37,785 nt of DNA from Roseinatronobacter bogoriensis DSM 18756. GTDB lineage: Bacteria > Pseudomonadota > Alphaproteobacteria > Rhodobacterales > Rhodobacteraceae. The position numbers and the translations under genes were made by a program. The notes below the pieces were generated by a model. The model was not told the origin of the DNA. It ran no database searches and worked only from the letters and a program-made list of their open reading frames with translations. Positions 1-6,698 of this stretch are shown here, in pieces. The stretch covers positions 1-37,785 of the forward strand of contig NZ_SORN01000017.1 of the NCBI RefSeq assembly GCF_004366635.1, given 5' to 3'. How positions within the stretch are numbered: position 1 is the first letter of the stretch; every line of letters starts with the position of its first letter.

Positions 1-15
1 ATAGACGCATCAGAA

Positions 16-92
16 GCACCCATAGCTCAGCTGGATAGAGCGCTGCCCTCCGAAGGCAGAGGTCAGAGGTTCGAATCCTCTTGGGTGCGCCA
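16..92 (+). tRNA. tRNA-Arg (anticodon CCG)
   Basis: A full cloverleaf can be folded. The acceptor stem pairs GCACCCA (16-22) with TGGGTGC (82-88), the discriminator base is G89 and CCA is encoded at 90-92. The anticodon stem CTGCC/GGCAG encloses the loop CTCCGAA, which gives anticodon CCG (arginine), and the T-loop is TTCGAAT. The prophage entered at the 3' end, so the last 16 bases (77-92) belong to the att core and are now supplied by phage DNA. The gene stays intact. Confidence 0.97.
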
Positions 93-95
93 TTT
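77..95 (+). other. attL: attL core (19 bp)
   Basis: CCTCTTGGGTGCGCCATTT is identical to 37691-37709. It covers the 3' part of the tRNA T-arm, the acceptor strand, CCA and three more bases. Identity stops at both sides (T76 against A37690; C96 against T37710). Confidence 0.95.
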
Positions 96-124
96 CATAA
101 AATAGCCGTTGAAAACATTAAGCT

Positions 125-143
125 TTTCCAATCATATTGGAAA
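125..143. repeat. Nested inverted repeat between attL and integrase
   Basis: TTTCCAAT (125-132) and ATTGGAAA (136-143) are perfect 8-bp arms around CAT, and they overlap the integrase stop codon (132-134). A second pair, GTTGAAAA (108-115) and TTTTCAAC (145-152), encloses them. The structure could end integrase transcription, although no good T-run follows, or serve as a binding site for integrase or a bending protein near attL. Function is inferred only. Confidence 0.5.
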
Positions 144-1202
144 CTTTTCAACGCGGTTTCCCGTGTTCTGTTCCTGTTCCGCCCCCAAAATGCCCTTCTG
201 ATCTGCTGCGCGGGTGTAGTGCGCGATCTCGCTGAGGGACTGGTGGCCGGTCCATGCGCCGATTTGTGAAGCGGTTGCGCCTGCCTCTGCGAGGGCGCTG
301 GCGCGGGCCTTGCGCAGGCCGTGGGCGGTGCAGTCGTCGGGCAGGCCTGCGGCGGTGGCGGCGCGGCTGAGCCATTGTGACAGCCCCTTGACTGAGCGCG
401 GTTTGCCCGATCGCGTGACGATCCATTGCAGGCGGTCACCGGGCAGGGCGGCGCGGAAATGTGTGTGGTCTTGTGCCATGCGCTGCGCCCAGGCGGGCAG
501 GGTGCGCACAGGGCATGTGGCGGGGCTGTGTGTCTTGGCTTGTGTGTAGCTGAGCCAGCCGCCGGAATCGACCATCTGCCAGCCCAGCCGCGCGGCATCG
601 ACGCAGCGCGCGCCTGTCCAGTAGATCACCTCCATTGCGGTGCGTTCGGCTGTGCCTGGCTGCCAGTGGTCGCGATAGGCCTCGATCTCGGCCGGGGTCC
701 ATTGGCGGTGCGGGGTCACCTCGCCGCGTGGTTTGCGCAGCCCTGCCGAGGGGTCGGCGGCAATCATGCCTTCATCGAGCGCGAAGCGCAGGATCGAGCG
801 CCACGCTTTGAGCCGGTTTGCGGCGGCGCCATGCGTCAGTTTGCGGATGTCGCGGCGCAGGTGATCGGGGCGCAGGTCGCGCAGCAGGGCATCGCCTGCC
901 TTTTCGCGGATGCGTTCCAGTGTCCTGCGCCAGACTGCGCGGCTGCTGGGGGCCATGCGCGCGTAATCGCTGGAGGCGAGATAGCGTTCGATCAGTTCTG
1001 CGATGCTGCCCGCTGCGGCGCGCGTGCGCGGGCGTGTTGGCGCAGTGCCTGCGGCAGCATAGGCGGCAAGGAATTCGGGGTGGTTTTCGGGCAGGTCTGG
1101 CAGCGGGTGCAGCGCTGTGCCAACGCGGCGGTAGATGTAGCGCTTGCCGTTTTTCTTGGTGATGACCTTTATTCCGGTCAGTCGCCGAAGGCCGTGTCGC
1201 AT
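132..1202 (-). CDS. int: Tyrosine-recombinase integrase
   Basis: This 356-aa protein is the site-specific recombinase that joins phage attP to the tRNA-Arg attB. The catalytic residues can be placed: R199 in WTGARC, K223 in QAKT, H294 and R297 in HGLRK, H320 in WTGHQS and nucleophile Y329 in AHYTRA. Residues about 65-150 form the core-binding SAM-like domain, and the basic N-terminus resembles an arm-binding region. Length is normal for the family. The stop codon lies 37 bp inside attL, the usual position for an integrase. It is the last gene of the left operon, and its start overlaps the excisionase candidate by 25 bp, so translation is probably coupled. Confidence 0.95.
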   Translation of the reverse strand: MRHGLRRLTGIKVITKKNGKRYIYRRVGTALHPLPDLPENHPEFLAAYAAAGTAPTRPRTRAAAGSIAELIERYLASSDYARMAPSSRAVWRRTLERIREKAGDALLRDLRPDHLRRDIRKLTHGAAANRLKAWRSILRFALDEGMIAADPSAGLRKPRGEVTPHRQWTPAEIEAYRDHWQPGTAERTAMEVIYWTGARCVDAARLGWQMVDSGGWLSYTQAKTHSPATCPVRTLPAWAQRMAQDHTHFRAALPGDRLQWIVTRSGKPRSVKGLSQWLSRAATAAGLPDDCTAHGLRKARASALAEAGATASQIGAWTGHQSLSEIAHYTRAADQKGILGAEQEQNTGNRVEKFPI

Positions 1203-1402
1203 GTGTTCTCTCCGGTGCTTTCAGTGGGCAGGCTGGAAGCATAGGCCTCTAGGTCGATTCGGTCATAGAGTTTTCGCCCGCCCAGCAGGCGGCGCTGGAT
1301 GGGCAATGTGCGCAGCGTGCTGGCGCTGACGCCCAGATATGCGGCCGCTTCGGGCGCGGGCAGCAGGCGCGGCGGGTAGCTGAGGGTGGCGCGGATGGTC
1401 AT
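1178..1402 (-). CDS. AlpA/excisionase-like HTH protein
   Basis: This 74-aa protein has a MerR/AlpA-type helix-turn-helix (HTH_17) at about residues 14-45: LLPAPEAAAYLGVSASTLRT followed by a GGRKLYDRIDLEAY wing. Such small proteins beside integrases are usually excisionases (recombination directionality factors) or integrase regulators. It overlaps integrase by 25 bp and the upstream gene by 4 bp (ATGA), so both should be translated together. That fits joint production of Int and Xis after induction. The Xis role comes from position and fold, not from a specific signature. Confidence 0.75.
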   Translation of the reverse strand: MTIRATLSYPPRLLPAPEAAAYLGVSASTLRTLPIQRRLLGGRKLYDRIDLEAYASSLPTESTGENTCDTAFGD

Positions 1403-1569
1403 GGGGTGGCGTCCTTCCGCGCTTCTGCAGTTTTCCTGTCAATGATGTCTGCGAACTGGCGCAGGGCGGCAGATATAAACTCTGGTTCAGCGCCAGCATT
1501 CAGCCATTTCTGAACGGGTTCCATCATTTCATCAGCAAATAGTTTGCTGGTGTCGGGGTTGTCAGTCAC
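1399..1569 (-). CDS. Small phage protein, unknown
   Basis: A 56-aa acidic-to-neutral protein with the GTG start at 1569 (VTDNPDTSKLF...). This start is preferred because AGGAG lies 7 nt upstream and the start overlaps the preceding gene by 8 nt. A longer reading from 1626 would run through that gene and adds an unlikely Arg-rich leader. The C-terminal half (about residues 22-50) is probably helical. No family is recognised. It belongs to the left early operon and overlaps the excisionase candidate by 4 nt. Confidence 0.6.
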   Translation of the reverse strand: MTDNPDTSKLFADEMMEPVQKWLNAGAEPEFISAALRQFADIIDRKTAEARKDATP

Positions 1570-1840
1570 GGGATTTCTCCTGTAGAGCGGCGCTCGGCTC
1601 AATAGGGGCTGTTGACGACGATGCATCTCGGATAGATTTCCACATTCTTTCGCCCTTCTGGTTTTCCAATTCTGGGTTTCCAGTCATGCGAGATATGCAC
1701 CACTCGTCAGCGTCATTTTTGATGCGTTTAATTAAATCCCGCAACCGCGCCACCTCGTCCTCTGCGGCATCCAGCTTTGCGTCATAGCGCGCGATCATTG
1801 CCGCGATTTGCGCCGCGATCTGTTCCTGTGTGATGGTCAT
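1562..1840 (-). CDS. Small coiled-coil phage protein, unknown
   Basis: 92 aa. Residues about 5-45 are strongly helical with heptad-like hydrophobics (IAAQIAAMIARYDAKLDAAEDEVARLRDLI), so a coiled-coil dimer is likely. The C-terminal part, with one Cys and two Trp, is polar. The start ATG at 1840 overlaps the preceding short gene through ATGA. The 3' part is less G+C-rich than its neighbours. Function unknown; probably an early host-interaction or regulatory protein. Confidence 0.65.
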   Translation of the reverse strand: MTITQEQIAAQIAAMIARYDAKLDAAEDEVARLRDLIKRIKNDADEWCISRMTGNPELENQKGERMWKSIRDASSSTAPIEPSAALQEKSRD

Positions 1841-2004
1841 GGCTGGCGCTCCGATCTGGTGCTGGCGGGCAGGCGGGGTGGGGTTGCGCCGGGCATGGTG
1901 GCGAATTCGGGCCGGTGCAGGGCCAAGGCGCAGCGCAAGGCGAGGTTTTCATTGACCAGCGCGAGGATGGCGCGGTCGTGGTCGGTTCGGGGCAGGTGCT
2001 GCAT
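1837..2004 (-). CDS. Very small early protein (55 aa), unknown
   Basis: This short gene fills the gap between its neighbours. AAAGGA sits 6 nt before ATG at 2004, and the stop overlaps the next gene as ATGA (1837-1840). The product begins MQHLPRTDHDRAILALVNEN and has one helical segment (about residues 9-28, AILALVNENLALRCALAL) followed by a Pro/Arg-rich tail. The good ribosome binding site and the coupling support it. No family recognised. Confidence 0.6.
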   Translation of the reverse strand: MQHLPRTDHDRAILALVNENLALRCALALHRPEFATMPGATPPRLPASTRSERQP

Positions 2005-2019
2005 CGGGCGTCCTTTGGT

Positions 2020-2235
2020 TCAGGGGGTGTTCGGGGTGGCGCTGCGGGTTCTGTGGTCGCCTGCGGGCGCGATCCGCGCGACGATGGTGGCGGCGATGCG
2101 GTGGGCCTTTTCTTTCTCGGGCGGCTGGTCGGGGCTGTCCCAGTCGGGCAGGTCGGGTTGCAGCAGTTTCAGCCCGCCTGTGTAGATCTGTTCAGCGATG
2201 CGTGTGGCGAGGTCTGTGCTGGCGGGGTCTGTCAT
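2020..2235 (-). CDS. Small acidic phage protein, unknown
   Basis: 71 aa starting MTDPASTDLATRIAEQIYTG, with GGAGAG upstream of the ATG. The N-terminal half is helical; the middle (PDLPDWDSPDQPPEKEKAHR) is acidic and proline-rich; the tail is basic. It sits between the methyltransferase and the 55-aa gene in the left operon, with a 45-bp gap upstream. No family recognised. Confidence 0.6.
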   Translation of the reverse strand: MTDPASTDLATRIAEQIYTGGLKLLQPDLPDWDSPDQPPEKEKAHRIAATIVARIAPAGDHRTRSATPNTP

Positions 2236-2280
2236 TGGGCGCTCTCCGTGAATTTTGTGGTTTCGTTGGGGGCTTGAGGT

Positions 2281-2901
2281 TCATGTGTAATCTTCCGGCT
2301 TTTCCAGCCGCTTCCGGCAGGGTGGTATCCAGTGGAAACGTGTTTGCTTGATCTCTGCGCACAAGTCCCAGACCAGCCAGCAATATGCGGTCGCGGTGCT
2401 GCCCTTGGCTGATAGCTTGCCCTTGTGCATGACAACCCGTTCAGTGAATTGCAGAATGTCTGTTGGTGGCGTCACGCTGAAAAGCCTGCTGTGACGCCCA
2501 ACGCCCTCAAGAAATGCGCTGCGAACAATCACAGCCACACCTTCCTCGCTGGTGTTGATCGCGCGCTCGATGAATTGCTCGGCGAGGCGAAAGGGGGGAT
2601 TTGTGATTGTCCAGTCCACCATATTGGGCAGCGGGCCGAACAAGTAATCCTGAACCCGATATCCAGCGCCATAATCGAATATGTCGCTGGCATCGACGTA
2701 GGCGAAATGCTCGGCCAGCGGCTTAACCATGTGACCGCGATTGGCGGCAGGTTCGCGGGCCAGACAGAAAGAGGGTAGCCCCTCTGCGGATAGCCACTCA
2801 CACAGCGCCCGGGTTGCCCACGGCGGGGTGGGAAAGTCATCGAGGCTATCATGCGGCTCTGATCGGCGCTGCATTACCGCGCTGCTGGTGTTCTGCGTCA
2901 T
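2281..2901 (-). CDS. Phage DNA N6-adenine methyltransferase
   Basis: A 206-aa class I SAM-dependent methyltransferase of the phage adenine-methylase type. Motif I is present in degenerate form (REPAANRGHM, about residue 50), an acidic SDIFDYG strand follows, and the catalytic motif IV is TNPPF (about residue 96), preceded by DW.I. The N-terminal DDFPTPPWATRALCEWL is typical of this family. Start MTQNTSS at 2901 is chosen because it overlaps the preceding stop as ATGA; the upstream reading is out of character. No cognate restriction enzyme gene is seen nearby, so it is probably an orphan methylase that protects phage DNA or alters transcription. Confidence 0.85.
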   Translation of the reverse strand: MTQNTSSAVMQRRSEPHDSLDDFPTPPWATRALCEWLSAEGLPSFCLAREPAANRGHMVKPLAEHFAYVDASDIFDYGAGYRVQDYLFGPLPNMVDWTITNPPFRLAEQFIERAINTSEEGVAVIVRSAFLEGVGRHSRLFSVTPPTDILQFTERVVMHKGKLSAKGSTATAYCWLVWDLCAEIKQTRFHWIPPCRKRLEKPEDYT

Positions 2902-3116
2902 TGGGCGCGGCCTGTCGGTGTGTCGTGATAGCGGGATTCGAGTCTTGCAACCTTCGCTTTGAGGCGGGCGTTTTCGGAGCGCAGTTTCTCGATCGTTTCG
3001 GACGGGCCGCCGGGCTTTCGATTGGCGCGCCGCCATCCTTCTCGGCAGTCTGGGCAGGCTCGAAAGTGATCGTGCGGCTTGGGTTTGCCGCAAGCGTTGC
3101 ATCTATGCTCAGCCAT
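2898..3116 (-). CDS. Zinc-ribbon plus coiled-coil small protein
   Basis: 72 aa. Two Cys pairs, C6-x2-C9 and C21-x2-C24, form a probable zinc ribbon, followed by a basic linker and a coiled coil at about residues 40-63 (IEKLRSENARLKAKVARLES). It overlaps the methyltransferase start by 4 nt, so the two are co-translated. Such proteins often bind nucleic acid, but no specific function can be assigned. Confidence 0.7.
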   Translation of the reverse strand: MAEHRCNACGKPKPHDHFRACPDCREGWRRANRKPGGPSETIEKLRSENARLKAKVARLESRYHDTPTGRAQ

Positions 3117-3744
3117 CGGCTTTTGCCTCTCTGATTGCGTGTTCCAGGCGGGCTGTGGCCATCAGGGTTGGGCGCAGCTCTGCCGGGGCGGTGTCGTAAT
3201 TGATGCCTTTCTTCGCGCCTGCGAGGCGGGGCAGAAGGGCGCGGGGCACCAGATCCCAGTTGTCGGGGTCGGTGTTCTGGCGGTTGCCGTCGCGGCATTT
3301 CAGCGCGTGGCCTTTGGGCACGGGGCCGTTCACCGCTTCCCAGTTGATCACATGGACAAATTTCCAGCGGCGCTGGAACGGCAGGTCATTGTTGACCTTG
3401 CGCTGCAGGTAGCCGCCCTTGGCCACGCGTTCTGTGCCGATGGGTTTTGCCAGTTTGGCGGCGCGGCCGGAGGGTTGGCCCTTTTTGAACCAGCCCTTTT
3501 CACAGCCCGGCGCGATATAGCCCTTGCGGCCCTTGTTGACGGGCACATTGCCCTTCGGGAAGCAGCCGGTGCGGCCTGTTTTCCAGCCCTTGCGGGTGCA
3601 GAGCGCCTTGAAGTTATCAAAGCTCACGTCATCGCGGCCAAACTGCGCGACAAATTGCGCGTGCAGGGGGCGGCGCGGCTGAGTCTGGCGCGCCTCGATC
3701 CAGTCCAGCTCAGTTGTGCTATAGATGATCTGGCGGCCCTTCAT
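3109..3744 (-). CDS. HNH-like endonuclease family protein
   Basis: This 211-aa protein resembles phage HNH_3-type proteins. An N-terminal helix-turn-helix-like region (about 10-50) precedes Gly/Lys-rich repeats of the NUMOD/AP2-like kind (FPKGNVPVNKGRKG...GWFKKGQPSG). The HNH core follows at about 131-165 (VHVINWEAVNGPVPKGHALK, then C-R-DGN.QNTDPDNW). Where many relatives have HHxDGN, this protein has KCRDGN, so the usual catalytic His is Cys. I recall related Rhodobacterales prophage proteins with the same LKCxDG pattern, so it may be a variant or inactive family. It overlaps both neighbours (4 and 8 nt). Confidence 0.75.
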   Translation of the reverse strand: MKGRQIIYSTTELDWIEARQTQPRRPLHAQFVAQFGRDDVSFDNFKALCTRKGWKTGRTGCFPKGNVPVNKGRKGYIAPGCEKGWFKKGQPSGRAAKLAKPIGTERVAKGGYLQRKVNNDLPFQRRWKFVHVINWEAVNGPVPKGHALKCRDGNRQNTDPDNWDLVPRALLPRLAGAKKGINYDTAPAELRPTLMATARLEHAIREAKADG

Positions 3745-3995
3745 TCGCTGATCTCGCGCGGGCTGGCGCTGCCGATCTGAGGTAAGTGGGGCAGAACGGC
3801 CTTGCCGTGATCGGCGTAGAGTTTTGCCGCTTTCAGCTGCGTGTTGGCGCTGCCGGTGATCTGGTCGGCCAGATCGCGCACGGCCTCGGACCGCTTTATC
3901 TCTGTCTCGAGGTCTTCTTTCGACAGCTGCGGGTCGATGACGCGGTCGAGCTGCGCAAACAGGGCGGCTTGCAGGTCGGATAGGGAGTTCGGCAT
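3741..3995 (-). CDS. Conserved small phage protein, unknown
   Basis: 84 aa from ATG at 3995 (MPNSLSDLQAALFAQLDRVI). It is mostly helical and belongs to a recognisable but functionally unknown phage family marked by DLQAALFAQLDRL, then SEAVRDLADQI and LKAAKLYADHG. The longer upstream reading is Arg/Pro-rich and is rejected. Its stop overlaps the HNH-like gene as ATGA. Proteins of this kind often precede an HNH gene in proteobacterial prophages, which suggests a linked early function. Confidence 0.7.
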   Translation of the reverse strand: MPNSLSDLQAALFAQLDRVIDPQLSKEDLETEIKRSEAVRDLADQITGSANTQLKAAKLYADHGKAVLPHLPQIGSASPREISE

Positions 3996-4006
3996 GTGCT
4001 TTCCTC

Positions 4007-4279
4007 TCAGTAGAGCAATGTGACGGGCGCGGCGGCGTTGCCTGCGGTCACGGCGAAGATGTGCAGCGCCAGCAGGGTGGCCCCGAGGGCGAGCAGCAGC
4101 CACAGGATCGGGCGCAGGGTGGCGATCCATTCGCCGATGCGGTCGCGGCGGATTTCGGGGCTGTTGTGGCGCTCGAACGTGTCGGCCATGCGCGCGGCCT
4201 GTTCGGGCGTGTAGCCTTTGGCGCGCCGCGCCTTGATGTCCTGTTCCAGCCAGTCATGGATATGCGGGGGGATGGTCAC
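4007..4279 (-). CDS. Small single-pass membrane protein
   Basis: 90 aa. A soluble, charged N-terminal half (about 1-55) is followed by one strong transmembrane helix (about 58-80, ILWLLLALGATLLALHIFAV) and a short tail. The soluble part would face the cytoplasm if the K/R-rich flank stays inside. It is coupled to the upstream gene by ATGA and lies 11 nt before the next one. Function unknown; an early membrane-directed phage protein, perhaps exclusion or host take-over. Confidence 0.65.
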   Translation of the reverse strand: MTIPPHIHDWLEQDIKARRAKGYTPEQAARMADTFERHNSPEIRRDRIGEWIATLRPILWLLLALGATLLALHIFAVTAGNAAAPVTLLY

Positions 4280-4452
4280 GTGTCGGACTCCTTCTTGCTG
4301 CGGCGGGCGGCTGCGGCGGTCATGGCTTCGCAGGCGGCGGTGCGGCTGATCTTGCCGCGCGAGAGTTCATCGAGCAGCGCGCGGGCGCTGGCGCGTTGTT
4401 CTTCGGTCGCGGCCTGGGTGGCGTGGTGGGTGAGGGCTGTGCGGTCCATCAT
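4276..4452 (-). CDS. Small helical phage protein, unknown
   Basis: 58 aa starting MMDRTALTHHATQAATEEQR at 4452, where ATGA overlaps the stop of the upstream gene. It is alanine- and charge-rich, almost fully helical, with a basic C-terminus (AAAARRSKKESDT). No family recognised. Confidence 0.55.
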   Translation of the reverse strand: MMDRTALTHHATQAATEEQRASARALLDELSRGKISRTAACEAMTAAAARRSKKESDT

Positions 4453-5369
4453 GCGGCCCCCGGCAGTTCGTTCCACTCGCGCCCGTCCAGCAGGCGGCCG
4501 GCGGCTTTCTTGCCGCGTTTGTCCATCACCCACGCATCCCGATTATATGCCATAAGGCCGGAAGTGATGCTGCCGTCCGGGCGGACGATCACCGCCCTGT
4601 TTGCATTCAGAAGGTCGCCGGGTTGGGCGCAGCGCCTCGGTGCCCACTCCCCCCACTGCTTGAAGTGGAACGCCACGCCAGCGGCCGCGCACTGATCGCG
4701 CAGGGACCGCGCCCAATCCGGGTGCATGGGTCGAGCGCTCGGGCCGCTCTCGCCGCCGCAGATGACCCAATGCAAACCAATGCCGAGATAGTTTGGGTGG
4801 CGAATTACTCGGCGCGTCGCCTCGATCAGGTCAACCGGCCCGTGCATGGGTTCGCAGGACAGGAAGCGCACGCGGGCAGGAACGGCCTTCAGTTGCGGGA
4901 TGCGTCTGTTTGCCTCGGTCTGGTTCTCGACCGTGGTGCCAAGCCACACCCGTTCCCAGCCCTCGCCCCAGCCATCCGGAAGCATCCGCTCGATGTTCTG
5001 CGGGCGCTTGGTCAGCAGCAGCCAGTCCAGATGCGGCGTGTCCGCGATCATCTGCCACAGATCGGCGCGCCATTCCGGCTGGATCGAGGGGTGATTGTCG
5101 AACACGTCCGCCAGCGAGGCGCAGAAAACGCGGGCGCGCTTGCCTGCCTTCTCTGCCGCCCTGTTCCACGCCAGCGGCTTGCGCCAGTTGGCCGCGCTGG
5201 TGCGCGTGCGCGTGGCGTGTGGCCCCCAGCGGCTTTCCCGCTGTTGCAGGCCGCGCGCATCCCATGTTTCCGCATAGCAGTGATCGCAGCCGGGGCTGAC
5301 TTTCTGGCAGCCGATCCACGGATTGAAGGTGTGATCTGTCCATTCGATATTGCTGTTCTCAGCCATCAT
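4449..5369 (-). CDS. Phage Gp37/Gp68-type protein (DUF5131)
   Basis: 306 aa. The N-terminus (NIEWTDHTFNPWIGCQKVSP, then GCDHCYAE) is the hallmark of the phage Gp37/Gp68 family, DUF5131. Three cysteines, C21, C28 and C31, are spaced C-x6-C-x2-C. Downstream come VFCASLADVFD, a WLLLTKRPQNI strand-helix, FLSCEP and CGGESGPSARPM, all family landmarks. The cysteine trio and the apparent TIM-barrel-like strand pattern recall radical-SAM-type Fe-S proteins; that link is inference and the reaction is unknown. Start MMAEN at 5369 overlaps the upstream stop as ATGA. Confidence 0.88.
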   Translation of the reverse strand: MMAENSNIEWTDHTFNPWIGCQKVSPGCDHCYAETWDARGLQQRESRWGPHATRTRTSAANWRKPLAWNRAAEKAGKRARVFCASLADVFDNHPSIQPEWRADLWQMIADTPHLDWLLLTKRPQNIERMLPDGWGEGWERVWLGTTVENQTEANRRIPQLKAVPARVRFLSCEPMHGPVDLIEATRRVIRHPNYLGIGLHWVICGGESGPSARPMHPDWARSLRDQCAAAGVAFHFKQWGEWAPRRCAQPGDLLNANRAVIVRPDGSITSGLMAYNRDAWVMDKRGKKAAGRLLDGREWNELPGAA

Positions 5370-6031
5370 GCGGCCCCTTTCAGAACGCGGCGGTCGTGGT
5401 CGGCCTGGGTGCGGCCCTGATGGTGCAGGTCGTAGCGCTTGATGCCCCATTGAATGGCGCGCATGCACCAGACCAAGCGGAAGCTGGGTTGCATCAGGTG
5501 GCTGCTGTGTTCCCAGAAATCCGCATTCGGGTATTCGCCGGTCACCGGGCATTTCCAGCCGCAGGCTTTGGAGAGGGATTGGTCGAGCGTTTCGCAGGCC
5601 TCGAGCAGGTCGTCATCTTCTGCGGCTTTGAGGATGCGGTCCTGATCGGGCTTGTCGAACTGTTCGACCCACAGGTTCATGTCGCTGCGGATCGTCTGTT
5701 CATAGCGTTCGGCGCTGAATTCCGCCTCGCCCCCGCGCCGGTCCACGGATTCCAGTTTCTCGCGCCAGTAGTTAGGATTGATCCGGTCTTCGCGGGTGTA
5801 GTCCGGGCCTGCGTCACGGAAGAATTTAAACATGTCGCGCATGCGGGAGAATGTGTAGCTGCCGCAATCGCCGCTGATGGCCAGATGGCCGGGCCATGTG
5901 TTGAGGCGGAAATGATAGGCGCTGGCGCCGGGCCTGCCGAAATAGAGGCTGCGATGCACGCCCTGATCCAGTTCGATCGTCAGGCGGTGGCCGCGCACAT
6001 CGTCAAGAAAGCGTTTCTGGTCAGCCATCAT
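5366..6031 (-). CDS. Conserved phage protein, unknown
   Basis: 221 aa. The segment SYTFSRMRDMFKFFRDAGPD followed by NPNYWREKLESVDR is conserved in hypothetical proteins of many temperate phages, where the gene often stands near other early accessory genes. The C-terminal WEHSSHLMQPSFRLVWCMRA segment is also characteristic. No catalytic motif is visible. Start ATG at 6031 overlaps the preceding gene by 4 nt. Confidence 0.75.
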   Translation of the reverse strand: MMADQKRFLDDVRGHRLTIELDQGVHRSLYFGRPGASAYHFRLNTWPGHLAISGDCGSYTFSRMRDMFKFFRDAGPDYTREDRINPNYWREKLESVDRRGGEAEFSAERYEQTIRSDMNLWVEQFDKPDQDRILKAAEDDDLLEACETLDQSLSKACGWKCPVTGEYPNADFWEHSSHLMQPSFRLVWCMRAIQWGIKRYDLHHQGRTQADHDRRVLKGAA

Positions 6032-6225
6032 GCAGCCCCCGGCGGGGTGGAGTTATCGGACCGGGGCAGGCGCGACTGGATCACGCGCTGGCCGAAGGCC
6101 TGTTTGGCGATGGTCCATGCGGTTTTGCGCAGCCGGTCGCTGTGCAATGTGGTCGGATTGGCGACTATGGCGCGGGCAAGTGTTTCCTGTGCGGCCAATG
6201 TTCTGTCGAAATTCTGCACACTCAT
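6028..6225 (-). CDS. First gene of the left early operon, unknown
   Basis: 65 aa (MSVQNFDRTLAAQETLARAI...). Start at 6225 is supported by GGAAAGGGGG about 7 nt upstream. A longer reading would begin inside the PL operator and is rejected. The leader from the predicted PL start (~6250) is about 25 nt. The protein is basic and helical. No family recognised; being first in the operon, it should be made earliest after induction. Confidence 0.65.
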   Translation of the reverse strand: MSVQNFDRTLAAQETLARAIVANPTTLHSDRLRKTAWTIAKQAFGQRVIQSRLPRSDNSTPPGAA

Positions 6226-6256
6226 GATGTGCCCCCTTTCCTGTTTGGATGGGGAT

Positions 6257-6285
6257 AAAATGCCTGTCAGGAATATTCCTGTCAA
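6257..6285 (-). promoter_or_regulatory. PL promoter with operator OL
   Basis: On the minus strand TTGACA (6285-6280) is followed by 17 bp and CATTTT (6262-6257). The spacer is filled by the operator: plus-strand TGTCAGGAATATTCCTGTCA (6265-6284) matches the perfect palindrome at PR in 19 of 20 bases. A repressor bound here would cover the space between -35 and -10. Transcription would start near 6250 and run through the whole 6.1-kb left operon. Confidence 0.8.
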
Positions 6286-6293
6286 CAATAAAA

Positions 6294-6312
6294 ATTCCTG
6301 TTGAGAATATTC
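6294..6312. promoter_or_regulatory. Second, degenerate OL site
   Basis: ATTCCTGT (6294-6301) repeats the right half of the operator, and AGAATATTCT (6304-6313 region) is a second palindromic core with the same GAATATTC centre. Together they look like an auxiliary, weaker operator just upstream of PL, as lambda OL has several sites. Confidence 0.5.
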
Positions 6313-6363
6313 TGGCGGCTGTGTTCCGAATCACCCTGCCCGCGTCAGGGTGCAGCGCGCATG

Positions 6364-6390
6364 AAAAAGCCCCGCGCGAGGCGGGGCTTT
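6364..6390 (-). terminator. Intrinsic terminator of the conversion gene cluster
   Basis: AAAGCCCCGC (6366-6375), loop GCGAG and GCGGGGCTTT (6381-6390) form a 10-bp stem. On the minus strand the stem is followed by a T-run (TTTTTC at 6368-6363). It ends the 7328-6412 transcript just before PL, keeping the lysogenic genes apart from the left operon. Confidence 0.85.
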
Positions 6391-6411
6391 GGGTGGGTTT
6401 GCTTGTCAGGT

Positions 6412-6663
6412 TCAGGACAGGCAGAGGAACAGGTGGTTCCATGCGCCGGACATGTATTGCGGGGCGTAGGCCTGTGTGCTGGAGGCAAATTCGGCGCGTT
6501 TGTTGACAGTGCCGCAGATCCGGGATGCTTCGCGGGTCACATCATTGTCCACTGTGCCGCTGGGGGACTGGATCGTCACGCTGTCGCCGTTAAAGCCTGT
6601 TGCCGCGATCGGGGCGCAGGCGGTGATTGCCAAGGCGGCAAGGATGGGGAGTGTGAATTTCAT
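6412..6663 (-). CDS. Putative small lipoprotein (lysogenic conversion candidate)
   Basis: 83 aa. The N-terminus MKFTLPILAALAITACAP has a basic start, a hydrophobic segment and a lipobox (ITAC) with Cys16 as the lipidated residue. The mature part is about 68 aa with two further Cys that could form a disulfide. SD AAGGAA precedes the ATG. It is the last gene of a three-gene cluster between PL and PR, on the repressor's strand and before a strong terminator, so it is probably expressed in the lysogen. A cell-envelope superinfection-exclusion role is plausible but inferred. Confidence 0.75.
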   Translation of the reverse strand: MKFTLPILAALAITACAPIAATGFNGDSVTIQSPSGTVDNDVTREASRICGTVNKRAEFASSTQAYAPQYMSGAWNHLFLCLS

Positions 6664-6698
6664 ATATCTGTTCCTTTTGAAGGCTGTCGCGTGGGGGT

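Noticed and set aside
426..1244. Long plus-strand frame (272 aa) opposite integrase
   Set aside because: It is the antisense of a clear tyrosine recombinase; Cys/Arg/Ala-rich with no family likeness and no ribosome site.
2281..3744. Restriction-modification pair (methyltransferase plus HNH-like protein)
   Set aside because: The HNH-like protein has a replaced active-site residue and belongs to a general phage family; nothing shows matching specificity.
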